A DNA stretch of 64,000 bases from Hyparrhenia diplandra (taxonomy: Eukaryota; Streptophyta; Magnoliopsida; Poales; Poaceae). Position 1 is the stretch's first letter. Each line of letters begins with the position of its first letter. The notes under the pieces were generated by a model that did not search any database, had not been told where the DNA came from, and saw only the letters and a list, made by a program, of their open reading frames with translations. The position numbers and the translations under genes were made by a program. This document shows positions 1 to 10,772 of the stretch, piece by piece. The stretch spans positions 558,001 to 622,000 of the forward strand of contig JADLZK010011568.1 of assembly GCA_015847255.1 (NCBI GenBank). The letters are read 5' to 3'.

Positions 1-710
1 CAATGGCCACAACACTGCCCTAACCGATCTACGCCTCAATTTCGTGCCGGTAATGTAAGTACTGTAGTCACCCGGCCCTTTATTTTGCGCATGTTTCTGG
101 TAGGTTTATAGTAATGTTTTTGCTTTTAATTAAGCATTTAATTAATTTGTTTGTACAGATTTGGGTTCGACCAGAAACCTCAAGACGCTTGACAGATGCA
201 TTTAGTAAGCTTAAGAATCTAAAGCTCAAGAATGTCAACCGGGAGTGCGGCCTTGCTTGGACTATGTTCCTCCTCCAATGCGCACCACACTTGGAGAAAC
301 TCTACATCAAGGTATATATGTGACGGCCTCGGCATACTAGTTTTCTCTAAATTAACTAAACAACATCAATGCATCATCAAATATACTTACACAGCCTTTT
401 TTTTTTTTTTGCTAATAAATTGCAGCTCATGGAACATAATTGCGGTGATTTGGCCAGCAGCAGGAAGAATGTGCCCTGGGAAGTCGACTCCAGTTTCAAG
501 CACTATAATCTGGTCAGGGTCACAATTGCTCGGTTTTACAGCACCCAAGAGACAATCGTGACATTCGCACGTCGTCTGATACAAGCAGCAGTTAACTTAG
601 AGGAGATATGCTTCCGTGAAAAGCGGCATTGCATTGTCCCTACTGTGATCGCGTGGATCCGACGCTGGAGCAAGGTTCCCGCGAACCGACCAAGACAGAG
701 ATACTTTTAG
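1..710 (+). pseudogene. F-box/LRR-like gene, 3' part (tandem copy 1), frameshifted end
   Basis: This is the 3' portion of a gene closely similar to the one at 3175-4949. Three exons can be read: 1-54 (donor GTAAGT at 55), 159-311 and 426-710, with the same splice sites and phases as the second copy. The encoded part is the leucine-rich C-terminal region (WVRPE, AFSKLKNLKLKN), ending in a conserved EEICFREK segment. After EEICFREK it lacks one A relative to copy 2 (about 619-623) and has a second 1-base difference near 660. It therefore loses the CPYC-type tail of copy 2 and stops at 708-710. The F-box end would lie left of position 1. Family role, if functional: substrate-recognition subunit of an SCF ubiquitin ligase. 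It could be a pseudogene or a real variant tail. Confidence 0.7.
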
Positions 711-990
711 GAACAAAATCATCGTAGACGGCGATGGTCCATCAACTACTGCCGTCAAAATACATATTAACTTCATTCCCTAGCTTGTACACGGTTTTAA
801 TACACGTACATGATCTGCTTTTCAGAGTTTTTATAAATTGTTCTTGTAACATATAACCTTACTTATTCTTCTTTCAGAAGTGATGATTATGTGAGTGACT
901 AAAGCAAAATTTGATAAAAATAATGAGGTTGGGAAAGCTTCCTAATTATCTCCTACCTCAGTTTTTTAAAAAGAAAGTATAAGCTATTTG
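1..990 (+). repeat. Tandem duplication unit, copy 1 (partial)
   Basis: Exons, introns and 3' flank match 4090-6395 almost base for base once the insertion at 5043-6244 is removed. Similarity continues past the stop codon through the shared segment with AGTGATGATTATGTGAGTGA and fades near 975-990. Position 837-846 (ATTGTTCTTG) is the uninterrupted equivalent of the Mutator-like insertion site in copy 2. Confidence 0.85.
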
Positions 991-1400
991 AAGATTGATA
1001 ACCATTTTCTTGCACAATTCCACATGGACTCTAGTTGAACCTAGAACGAGGAAGCCCAATATCATCGTCACACTAACAACGTGGGTCGCATTCTCCGGCG
1101 GAACAAACAGACCAAAAAGAGCACAAGGAGGTTGGCAAGGTGCCCTAGCATCACCGCCCCAACCCTAGCGCCTCTTTCACTATCTAGTTTTTATACCAAA
1201 GCTTAGTAGATTAGGAAAGAGTCGGTTAGTTGAGAGATTGAGTTTGAGTTTGTTAGGAAAGAAGAATCCAAATCCTATAAAGGGTCCAGTCTTTGGGACT
1301 AGTTGAAAGGCTTTATTGCTCCCCTCCCTCTTCTCTTGCACATTGCTCTCTCCCTTGCTCTCTCTGCATCATGTCATCTCCCCCTGCTCTAATGGTGGCC
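991..1400. other. Gene-less stretch
   Basis: I see no supportable gene here. A CCTATAAAGGG word near 1276 looks TATA-like but has no convincing downstream coding region. Similarity to the F-box duplication has ended. Confidence 0.5.
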
Positions 1401-1669
1401 GCATGCCTCCCTGGCCTAGCATCTGCTTGTCACCCCACTCACACCCCTATTCACATATCAAGACCTACAACCACACACAACTATGAAGAGATCACGTCCT
1501 TAGTGAGATCAACAGAGTCAAGGGATCTAGAGACGGCTAGCCGCATGCTTCCTCGCCCTAGCACCACCACTGTCACCCACTCACACCCCTACGCACATAT
1601 CAATACCTACAACCACACACAACTATGAAGAGATCGTGTCCTTAGCGAGATCAACAGAGTCAAGGGACC
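1401..1669 (+). repeat. Two tandem units of about 142 bp
   Basis: Two adjacent units start at GCATGCCTCC (1401) and GCATGCTTCC (1543). Each runs through CACTCACACCCCTA, ACCACACACAACTATGAAGA and GAGATCAACAGAGTCAAGGG. The two copies differ at scattered positions. No long open frame is conserved between them, so this looks like non-coding repeat or transposon-derived DNA. Confidence 0.75.
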
Positions 1670-1812
1670 ATTGTGGCACCACATGAGGAGGCAACAAAAT
1701 TTATTTTGAGGAATAGTGCCGGTGAGACACGAGTTCAATTCTGGAAATCGAACCCACGCCCGCCAGCTTGCACACCGACAAAGTGCTTGCCACCTGAGCT
1801 AGGCTCGGTTCT
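1660..1812 (-). mobile_element. tRNA-derived SINE-like element
   Basis: On the minus strand the left part carries TAGCTCAGGTGGCAAGC, which fits an RNA polymerase III A box. It is followed about 35 bases later by GGTTCGATTTCC, which fits a B box. The rest does not fold as a tRNA and continues into an unrelated tail, as in plant SINEs. Element ends and target duplications are not clear. Confidence 0.5.
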
Positions 1813-2059
1813 CTCGTACCAAATGATCTAGAGTCAATGGTAGGTAACCTTTTAGGCCTAGAGGTGACAAATGATGTCTTTTCTTTGGGCTGAACCTATT
1901 TGACAAGTTTGCAAGCCTAGTTAGTTTTTTTTTTTTAAATAAGCGAAGCCCGGGCCAGTAAAAGACGACATGGACAACACTCATAGTCCGTTACTCATCA
2001 TGTCTTTCCCTTTATCAATTGCAGGTCAAATTGACAGCACGTCTTTGAGTTTACCACTT

Positions 2060-2920
2060 GTGCACCTGGGTTGAGGCCGGGCAAATTTCTTTGATTCACC
2101 CCTTTCCTCGCTAAGGTGAGTTTTAGCACCATCACCTCACCTCCCCGCCTCCAATCACCTTAGCATTTCATCGAGCACCTAGTCAACGCCACAGAGACCA
2201 CCGGGGCCTACCCTCCATTGCTTGTGCCGCCGGGTAGAAGTTGTTGGATAAGCTCGTCGGGGCTTCGAGCTCGGTTGTTCGCGTGGGTCCTGGCCGTGCC
2301 TCGGTCTCGTCATGGGGCTGCTCAGGACCAAGGACGACGACCTCAACGCCGCCGCCCGAGTCGCCATGGGTAGAGTTGAGGTGCCTAGGGAACCGCATGG
2401 GGAAGTTGGAGACCCGACTCACGTGCGATGGCCATTGCACGCGTGCATGCCTCGCACGAGTAGTGGCGGGAGGCAGCAGTCTTCTAACGGGAAGGGGAAA
2501 CCGCGTGTGGATTGGAAGGCAGAGATCCAACTCGTGTGAGACGGCCATGGCGTGCCTGCAGGCCTCGCACAAGTAGTGGCGGAGAGGCAGCAGTCTTCCG
2601 ATGGGGCAGGGGCGAGAAGGTGGATGGGAGAACCATGGTGGCCGTGGCGCATGCGAAGGAGAACCGCGAGATCCGACCATGGTGCAGGAGGTGACAGTTG
2701 CGTGTGGGAGGTGAGAGGAGCGGGCCGACAGCTTGGCCAAGCCAGGCACCAGAAAAATGGCCACCCCCTCCATTTTTTAAGAGCCTAGCTAAGTTATATA
2801 CGGCGGTACCGACATGCCTGAGCTAACAGGCTAAAAATTGCAACCAAACCCTCGGTTTTTTGGCTCAATTTGGTCAAGTCAGCCTGGAGTCAGGCAACCA
2901 AACAGGCCTGCCTCAGGGCT
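2060..2920. repeat. GC-rich island with an internal 113-bp tandem duplication
   Basis: A GC-rich block sits in AT-rich DNA. Two units start at 2409 (GAGACCCGACTC) and 2522 (GAGATCCAACTC). Both contain CCTCGCAC-AGTAGTGGCGG and GGCAGCAGTCTTC. A third, weaker echo follows near 2665. Open frames exist on both strands (longest 196 codons, minus strand), but none resembles a known protein and the duplication breaks frame. It is probably part of a captured or non-autonomous transposon. Confidence 0.5.
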
Positions 2921-3174
2921 CAGGGCCTCACGTGACTTGGAATCGGAGGGGACGTGATGTAGGAGTATTATTAGTATTCGATTACGGAATGGAAACGGAT
3001 ACTGATCGCGTAGTCTTACGTGGATCGTAATAGATACTACTCCGTATATATATGCATCAAACGCTGCTTTGTTTCTAATGTGCGTGATTGCATTATACTG
3101 GAGAGAGATATAATACTGTATATAGTTTAATCACAAGCCATCAGACCATCATCATCAGAAGCTAGTTGATCATC

Positions 3175-4949
3175 ATGGAGTCCTCATCTACTCTATCATC
3201 GGAGGAAGACTTTCTAAGTCAGCTTCCCAGCGACGTCCTAGTTTCAATCCTGGAGAAGCTCTCCCTCCGTGAGGCCTTCCGGGCTGGAGTCCTCTCCCGG
3301 AGATGGCGGTGTCTTCCAGCTCAGTTGCCGATGCTTGACCTGGATATCGCCGACTTCTGGCCCGGCAATGATGATCCTGACGGTGCTGCCGTCAACGGCG
3401 GCGAGGTGGAGGACGACGTCTTCTTCTCCGAAGCGGCAGATAAGATGGCTAACGCGTTGACGGCGCTGCTGGCGTCTAGACCTGGTGGCAGTGACAATAA
3501 CAATAACAAAAGTATCGACGCCGTCCACTACATAGTGGACATCAGAATCCACCTCAGGCACAATTACATGTTGCTGGGACGTCTCCTCGATGACGCCGTG
3601 GCCAGCGGCAAGGTGCGCAAGGTCGATCTGACGATCACGAACGACGACAGCCCGAGCAGTCACTACAATCTGGCTGGGTACGGCCGGCGCTTCAAGGCTC
3701 TCTTTGACGCCTGCCCTGCGGTTTTTGGAGCCCAACTGACACAGCTCACCCTAGAGAACATAAGACATGGTGGACCTAATAGCTTGGACGACATCCTCGC
3801 TACCTGTACAAGGCTGGAGAAGCTGACCTTTGAGTTCTGCGGCCCCGATCGCGAACGTTGTGGCGTGTGCGCCATGCGTGGCTTAAAGAAATCGTCATCG
3901 TAAAGTGCTTACCTATAACCATCGAGCTCCTATGGCTTCCCAGATTAGAGAGTTTTGCTTTGCTTGGATGGTTTTGGATAACAGAGTGGCTTGTATCCTT
4001 GGGTCATGTCCCACGACTCACTACAGTCACCATGACCGTCTTTTCCAACATCGACAATAAAGATGAGACCATCAGGTTAAGCTGCATCCTTGCCAATGCC
4101 CACAACGCTGCCCTCACCGATCTACGCCTCAATTCCAGTGGTTTTTATGTAAGTAGTGATGTAGTCTTTATTTTAATTGCGCATGTTATATATATACATA
4201 CTGTATATATATAGTAATGTTTTTTTTTCTTTAATTTGTTTGTGCAGATTTGGGTTCGACCAGAAACCTCAAGATGCTTGACAGATGCATTTAGCAAGCT
4301 TAAGAATCTAAAGCTCAAGAATATTCACCGGGAGTGCGGCCTTGCTTGGACTATGTTCCTCCTCCAATTTGCACCACACTTACAGGAACTCTACATCAAG
4401 GTATGTATGTGAGCACGCTTTAGTACAATTACTAGATCAAATTATATATCACTAATTCCAATTTATCTATGATTTATGAACTATGTGACAAAATTGGGGT
4501 ACTAGTTTTCTCTAAACCAAACAACATCATCAAATATATATACTTACACTGCCCTTTTTTTTTTTGCCAAATTGCAGCTCATGGAACATAACTGCGGTCG
4601 TTTGGCTAGCAGAAGGAAGAATACGAAGAATGTGCCATGGGAAGTCGACTCTAGTTTTGAGCACTATAATCTAGTCAGGGTCACAATTGCTCGGTTCTAC
4701 AGCACCCAAGAGACAATTGTGACATTCGCACGTCATTTGATACAAGCAGCGGTTAACTTGGAGGAGATATGCTTTCGTGAAAAAGCGGTATTGCGTTGTC
4801 CCTACTGTGATCGCCCGGATCCGGACGCTGGAGCAAGGTTCCCGCGAACCGACCAAGACAGAGATAATTTTAGGAACAGAATCATCACAGACGACGACGG
4901 TCGTCCATCAACTACTTCTGTTAAAATACATATTAACTTCGTTAGCTAG
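3175..4949 (+). CDS. F-box/LRR-type protein gene (tandem copy 2), one internal frameshift
   Basis: Predicted role: F-box adaptor of an SCF E3 ubiquitin ligase. The start is the ATG at 3175; the in-frame TTG at 3166 is not used. Residues about 12-50 form the F-box (LPSDVLVSILEKLSLREA, then LSRRWR). Leucine-rich LTLENIR- and LEKLTFEFC-like segments follow. Exons read as 3175-4148 (donor GTAAGT), 4248-4400 (donor GTATGT) and 4578-4949 (stop TAG), all phase 0. The C-terminus ends with a cysteine pair (CPYC) and an acidic-basic tail. The frame breaks near 3852-3860: one frame ends at 3903, while WRVRHAWLKEIV continues in another frame from about 3858. No intron fits this short gap, so a 1-base deletion or a sequencing error is implied. 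As read, the product would stop after about 240 residues. Copy 1 at the window start is its tandem paralogue. Confidence 0.8.
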
Positions 4950-5042
4950 GCTCAGCCTCAGCTATTAACTTTGTTCCCTTGCTTGTACACGGTTTTAATG
5001 CACATGATCTGCTTTTTAGAGTTGTTATATAGATTGTTCTTG

Positions 5043-6244
5043 GAAAAAGTCCATTTTTGACCATCCAACTTTTTTGTCTCAGTTTGGTTTTGACCATCGA
5101 ACTCCAAAACCAGGTCTCTTTGGCCATCCAACTATCAAAACCTTTCAAATTTGGCCATAGAGCTGTTTTGATGGGTGGTTTTCAATTTTATAATTTATAA
5201 TTTAGTCCTTAGATCTTAAAATGATTATTACTTTTTGCTCGTACCTCCGATTTAGGTGATTCTTGCGGTCATGCGTTTATAACGGTGAGCTTCATATTTT
5301 AAAATCTTTTTAATACTATATATATTATCACTGTTTGTTATATTATTCTTGTGGTTGATATCTTGATTCTGATGTAGTACATATGTGCTCTACATAGGCT
5401 GTGCTGTGCACTTCATTTGGCTTCAGGTGTTGACCAGTTGACCACTCATATAAAACCAAATATATACTTACTGTGTGGTCTCATCCGACCAAATGAATGG
5501 ATGCAAGACCATGTTGTTTTCAATGGTTATGCAAGCTTTGGACTAGTAATCTTATAGGGGTGGATTAATGTTTTTTATGTCACTGTAACGTTTGTATTGT
5601 AAGCTTCCTTGACTGAAGATTTTATACCATTCATCTAAAAATAGAAAATCGGAATTTACCGACGGTAATTGTTAAGAGTGGCAGAATTGATTTATCCACT
5701 TTGATATATCTTGTGTTTACCTTTTTGTTGAGCTTTACTTTACTATTTTCGTTGTGCAAAATTTGAACAAACGATCCGTAAATTTGACTTTTCCTTCTGT
5801 ATGAAAAGTCATACTCATTCTAATGATGATTCTTATTGTCATGTGTTCGTAACGATGAGCTCTATCTTTTAAAATGTTGTTCATATTATTTTGTAACTAT
5901 TTATTTTACTTTTCTTATGCTGGTGTTTTTATCCAACAACATAGAATAATATAACAAATAGTGATGATATATTATAAAGAATATTTAAAAAATAATTTTC
6001 ACCATTATGAACATGTGACCGCAAGAATCACCTAAAACTGGAGTTAGATGCAAAAAGTAATGATCATTTTAAGATCTAAGGACTAAAATATAAATAAAAA
6101 AATTTAAAACTGCTCATCAAAACAGCCCGATGGCCAAATTTGAATGGCTTTGATAGTTGGATGGTCAAAGATATCCGGTTTTAAAGTTTGATGGCGAAAC
6201 CAAACTGTGGCAAGAGTTGGATGGTCAAAAAAATAGACTTTTTC
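5043..6244. mobile_element. Non-autonomous Mutator-like element (MULE) with long TIRs
   Basis: A 1.2-kb insertion starts GAAAAAGTCCATTTTTGACC and ends in its imperfect inverse (GGTCAAAAAAATAGACTTTTTC). It is flanked by a 10-bp target duplication ATTGTTCTTG at 5033-5042 and 6245-6254. The tandem copy at 837-846 has this word only once, so the insertion is proven by an empty site. Terminal inverted repeats extend about 310 bp (to about 5355 and from about 5935). A 9-11 bp duplication with long TIRs is the Mutator-like signature. No transposase is present. Confidence 0.85.
5820..5935 (+). repeat. Internal direct copy of MULE subterminal sequence
   Basis: The stretch with GATTCTTATTGTCATGTGTT and CGTAACGATGAGCTC repeats, in direct orientation, the part of the left TIR near 5255-5360 (GATTCTTGCGGTCATGCGTT, TAACGGTGAGCTTC). 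The element therefore holds three versions of this subterminal block: left TIR, internal direct copy and right TIR. Confidence 0.6.
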
Positions 6245-6603
6245 ATTGTTCTTGGAACATATAACTTCACTTATTCTTCTTTCAAAAGTGATGATCATGT
6301 GAGTGACTTAAGCAAAATTTGACAAAAAAAAATGAGGTTGGGGGAAGCTTCCTATTTATCTCCTACCACATTTGTTTAAAAATGGTTTAAACTGCTATGT
6401 GACGTATTTTTTTTTGAATTAAAGTGCTTCATATATTCATGCCACAGAGCAACGAAGCAAAAGCCATTGTTGCCAATTTTGTGCTTCATATATTAAAGTG
6501 CTTATTGTTTTGCCAATTTATTTTCTTTTTCATGTCACTTATTTCCTAAGTTTATCTTGAGAAAGAGATATATATAATGATGAGTTGTTACAATTTTTTT
6601 TTT

Positions 6604-6637
6604 TTCTCCCATTGCAACGCACGGGCATATTTGCTAG
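6604..6637 (+). mobile_element. Isolated Helitron-like 3' terminus
   Basis: TCTCCCATTGCAACGCACGG followed by GCATATTTGCTAG closely matches the 3' end of the Helitron at 12083-12117: a short hairpin about 10 bases before a CTRR terminus (CTAG). The base after it is G rather than the usual T and the stem has a mismatch, so this end is degenerate. No matching 5' end was found nearby. Confidence 0.5.
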
Positions 6638-6969
6638 GAATTTAAAATAGAATTGTATTAAATAGCCGACATGCTCCTGTATCAGCAATTTCTCCATGAC
6701 AACCCGCACCTACTAATAAAGAGAGAAAATTTTCGACTTTCCGTGGTCCAGCCTTAAAAAAAAAAAAAAACGGCCTCGCCTGGTCGGTCCGTATAAGATA
6801 CATACTGATCCCCCGGCCGCTCCCGCAAACTCCAGAAGCCGACCGACAGGCCTTTTTCTTGATGGGCCAAAAAGATCATTGCACGGCACAACTTCTTCGC
6901 CCCATGTGCAGGGCGTGCCATGGCGCAGTTTGGCCGAGTCGTGGACGAATCCATATATATATATATATA

Positions 6970-7344
6970 GGGTAAATTTTTTTTCTACACCCTAGGCGTA
7001 GTTACACCCATATGTATATCTCAAGATTTGTGGTATATATGACCGAACAAAGTGCATGTGGATGAAGTATATGATCATACTAGACCATCTATGGTGGTAT
7101 ATATGTTAAGTATGCATTCATACGTTGAGTATATGGATATACTTTTTTATATACAACAAATAGTGGCATTTTATGTAATATATTAAAAAAATATAGGTTC
7201 CTTCGAAATTTTTTCGTGTAGTAAGATTTACAATATCTTAATATGAGTATCTAAACATACTCAAACCGATAAACAAGTATGAACACATACACAATGTGGT
7301 TTTTTGAATATGGGTGTAGCTACACCCGGTGTATAGAAAGTGCA

Positions 7345-7346
<2 letters not shown>
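6970..7346. mobile_element. Micron-like MITE inserted in a (TA)n microsatellite
   Basis: An element of about 377 bp is flanked on both sides by (AT)n. Its ends are inverted: CTACACCCTAGGCGTAGTTA then CACCCATAT on the left, and ATGGGTGTAGCTACACCCGG on the right. Length, end structure and a TA-microsatellite target fit the rice Micron family as I know it. No coding capacity. The family name is from memory and not checked by alignment. Confidence 0.65.

Positions 7347-7418
<72 letters not shown>
7347..7418. repeat. (AT)n microsatellite, about 36 units
   Basis: An uninterrupted AT dinucleotide tract next to the Micron-like element. The shorter tract on its left side (about 6953-6968) is the other half of the presumed target. 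Confidence 0.95.
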
Positions 7419-7421
<3 letters not shown>

Positions 7422-8254
7422 ATTCCACTAAAACAATATATACTATCTTACTATTACTAATTGAGGCTCCAACGGTGGCTCCACGTTAATCCTCACCAAA
7501 CGCGCTAGAAAAAGAGATAAATGGTAGAAAATCTCACATTAATCGAGAGACATCCGCCATTAAATCAAAAGTCTTAGACGTCAACAACCATTGGATCTCT
7601 TTAACTTCATACAAAATTACCCACCTCTGCCATTATTAAATTAAAAAACTTTTTTTTTTAAAAAAAAATATCCTAAAGTTTTACGTGGGTTTCCCGTAAG
7701 GTAGAACCCATCTGATCTAAAAAAATAGAGCAATGGCGTTCCGAAAAAAAAAAAAAATACCGGCGGCAACATGCATGCGCCGTGCCTACCCGTAGCCACG
7801 ATCCCAGCCCCCCGCCGCGCGGTCTTGCTCGCCACAGAAACCCCAACCCTGACACGACACGCCTTGTGTTGTCATCCAGCGTTGACCGAGACAACAGACT
7901 TGGGGTGGATGAGATGCCGTCCGGCGGTGACATGGAGATGGAGCTCTTCATGATGCTTTAATTTTACTCCTTCAAATTGTACTCCATCGAGTAGAAGAGA
8001 AACACGGTGAGTTTCCCAAGCAGTTTCGTTTTCAGCTTGCATTCCATCTAGGCAAGGATTTCGTCTATACGTACTAAATTATTTCCAGCAATCCTTCTTT
8101 TTCCTCATGCAAGAAGGTACGGCTGTACCTATCTACCTTTTATATATTTTTATCAACCAATGGCAAATAAGAATCCATCTATTCTTCACTGCTGTTCAAC
8201 CTACCGTTGTTTCCGCATCATCAAGAACCAAAAAGGTCCGCATTTTAAACATTC

Positions 8255-8480
8255 ACCAACTAAAGGTATATATGTTCGTCGTGCTGAATTCATTTACGAT
8301 CTAATCATGTCGTTGCAATCTATATGAAAAAAAGGAGATTCAGGCCATCATTATTAATATCTTTTCAGTTTTCAAGAGGCTCTATTGTTTTTCATCATTG
8401 ACCAACCAAAGGTATGTCCATCGTGCTGAATCCATTTAAAATCTAATTTGTCTCCCTACGATCTACATGTAAAAGGGTAA
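8255..8480 (+). repeat. Short diverged direct repeat inside the Helitron
   Basis: CCAACTAAAGGTATATATG with CGTCGTGCTGAATTCATTTA (8255-8305) is echoed by CCAACCAAAGGTATGTCC with ATCGTGCTGAATCCATTTA (8402-8440). Both are followed by a GATCTAAT- or ATCTAATTTGTC-type segment. Duplicated intron-like filler is the simplest reading. Confidence 0.4.
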
Positions 8481-8875
8481 ATTAATGACATTATACTATG
8501 TTTCTCAACTTTCAAGTTGCAATGGTTTTCAAAATGATAAGTGAGGTTAGGCCATGAAAGGAATTACGGAGAATCAAAGCACAAGTCATGAGAAGAGGGG
8601 ATGCAATCTTGCTCGGTAGTGGCGAATAGATCAATCTTGATATGATCGTTATTGATCATCAGGTAACATGTTTTCTCATTGTGTTTATGATTAAATTTGT
8701 TTAATTGTGTCATATATGCTTATCATAATAAAAAGAGAACATACCAAAAATGATAACATGGAGTTATCAATGAGGCATACGTAATAGGTAAAGTTTATGT
8801 CATTTCAAATGTCAAAGTCGTCACTGCAGCTGCACAAAAATACTGAATAGTGGAGAACGATAAGGAGTCAATTTT

Positions 8876-9215
8876 TTGCTCACAACTAATATAAAGAAGA
8901 TCAAAGATACACAAGACATTCCAAAGTATAGTTTTTGGTTCCTCGGTACATCAATGCTTTCTAATAGAGTAAATATCAACACATTCGTTTATGGTAAACT
9001 ACCGCTATCATTATATTTTTATATGTTTCCTCTATTTTTATCACTATTTGATAGGAAGTCATATTTATTTATCGTAGATATCATAGGGTCAACAGTGACA
9101 CTGGACCGATAGAAGAAACCAAAACTTATGTTGGGTTGACCAAAATTCACGATATTGTGCTCGAATCGAGTAGATTTTTTATTCCTAAAATAGGTAGTAT
9201 CCTATATCAGTGTGC
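8876..9215 (+). pseudogene. Possible RPA-like (DUF223/OB-fold) gene remnant carried by the Helitron
   Basis: An open stretch ends with FIVDIIGSTVTLDR (stop before 9115). A second frame then reads KIHDIVLESSRFF (about 9139-9180). A VDVIG motif followed by an IVLE motif is the pattern I associate with replication protein A-like DUF223 proteins, which plant Helitrons often carry. Frames are broken and no complete OB fold is readable. The call rests on short motifs plus Helitron context and could be wrong. Confidence 0.35.
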
Positions 9216-10489
9216 TTTGTAATGACGAGTAACAAAAGTCAAGGACATTTGTTAAAAATTTTGGCCTCTATTTACCAAATGTAGTCATCACACATGTGCA
9301 ACTATATGTTGCCGTCTCACACATCACAAGTAGGGAAGGACTGAAAATTATGGTTTCAAACGAAGAATTCCTATAAGAAAATGTCACCTAAAACATTGTG
9401 TACAAGAAAATTCTATGATACAACAAGTGTTAGTTCTTTCATTCCAATAATCATCATTTTCCATGTTCATGTAATTCAGTATGACAAAAAAATATTCACT
9501 GCTTTTTTTGACTATTGACTAATATAATTGGTGAAGGTTGAAATATACAACACCTGAGAAATCAAACCCATGAAGCAAAAAAAAGATTGCGGCCGCAAGA
9601 AGATCCCTATCATTGGCCATGGCGTTGTCTTGCATAGGGCGCTGATGACCTAGACTCAGCTCCTCCATGTTCCAATCCAAGCAACAAGGGCCCGGAATGC
9701 AGTCGACGAGCCAACAACACCCCACAATCAACTCAAGGTAGGTTTGATGCACGGGCATCAACAACTCGCCCATGACTAAGCAATTTGTGTGCTGCTACTG
9801 GAGCTGGGAGCATGATAATGAAATAGAAGGGGTAATGAGAGAAATAAAATAAAACATCTCTTTACGGCCTCCGAAGAAAACCTCCTAATTTTTGTTACCA
9901 TCAGTCGGTTTTGGGACATTCCAATGTGCCCTACTACTGCTATGCATACATAAACAATTTAGGATGATACAACAAAAACATATTTAGGACCAACTATTGA
10001 AAACCGGCCATTAAATTTGCAAAAATCTCTTATCAATCTTTTTTTGGCTTACCTAAAAATTAATAAAAGGGGCTCAACAACTTAATGAAAAAGTTGTATC
10101 CTAAAAACTAATTAATAATAACCATATAATATATTATGATTGAAAACAAAAAAAATATGGTTTATGTTTAAAATGACTCTGCCATTAAGAACACAAACTG
10201 AAAATATATATAAAAAAGTTAAATTATCAACAACTATTATTAATAAAATATAATAATCAAATCATGTTGCTATACACACAATGTCCAAACGAAGGAAGAA
10301 ACAAAATTCACCAACGTGGAGCCAAATTTATTTATTTATATACATATAATATGCATCATCATAGGAATGGACTAGTACTATAAATAAAAAGTATGTGGCC
10401 AGCGATGGACCGATGTCAAAGCTCGTTTGGACCAGAGGATCTCCACCACAATAGGGACACGTAAGTCTCCTGTCTTGTACGCTATAATT

Positions 10490-10772
10490 TTTTTTTTAGA
10501 ATGACACAATACAACGCAGACGCTCACAACACGCACGCATACTCACCCCTATGAACACAGTGCACGCAAAACCCTACCCCTATAAGCACCTCCGAAGGAC
10601 TGAGCACCCAGCAGATCTGGAGATTGGCGTCGACGGAAACGCCGCTACCACTTAATGCATAACGTAGAAATCCTCTAAAAATCCCAAGAAAAGGTGCGAG
10701 CACCAAGATTTGAACTCGGTGGGTAACGCCCCACTGGACCGTCCTACCATTAGACTACAAGCCAATTCGCTA
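10490..10772 (-). mobile_element. tRNA-derived SINE nested in the Helitron
   Basis: Read on the minus strand it starts near CTTGTAGTCTAATGGTAGGA (A-box-like), with a B-box-like GAGTTCAAATC about 35 bases on. It runs about 280 bp and ends in an A-rich tail (T run at 10491-10499). Similar words flank it: GCTATAATTT at the tail side and GCTAATAATTT at the head side, a likely imperfect target duplication. Such grass SINEs are transcribed by RNA polymerase III and mobilised by LINEs. It is not a functional tRNA gene. Confidence 0.65.

Larger units (their letters stand above)
4090..6395 (+). repeat. Tandem duplication unit, copy 2
   Basis: Matches 1-990 in order: exon end, both introns, exons 2 and 3, and 3' flank. 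It is interrupted by the Mutator-like element at 5043-6244. Beyond the insertion the match resumes (ACTTATTCTTCTTTC, AAGCTTCCTA) and ends near 6390. Confidence 0.85.

Noticed and set aside
1660..1812. tRNA gene
   Set aside because: A and B boxes are present but acceptor stem and cloverleaf are not; a SINE is the better reading.
2183..2773. 196-codon minus-strand frame
   Set aside because: GC-rich, crosses the internal 113-bp duplication, and the residues show no recognisable domain. Overlapping frames on the other strand are equally open.
10690..10772. tRNA gene on the minus strand
   Set aside because: Part of a 280-bp SINE with an A-rich tail; no proper anticodon arm or acceptor pairing seen.
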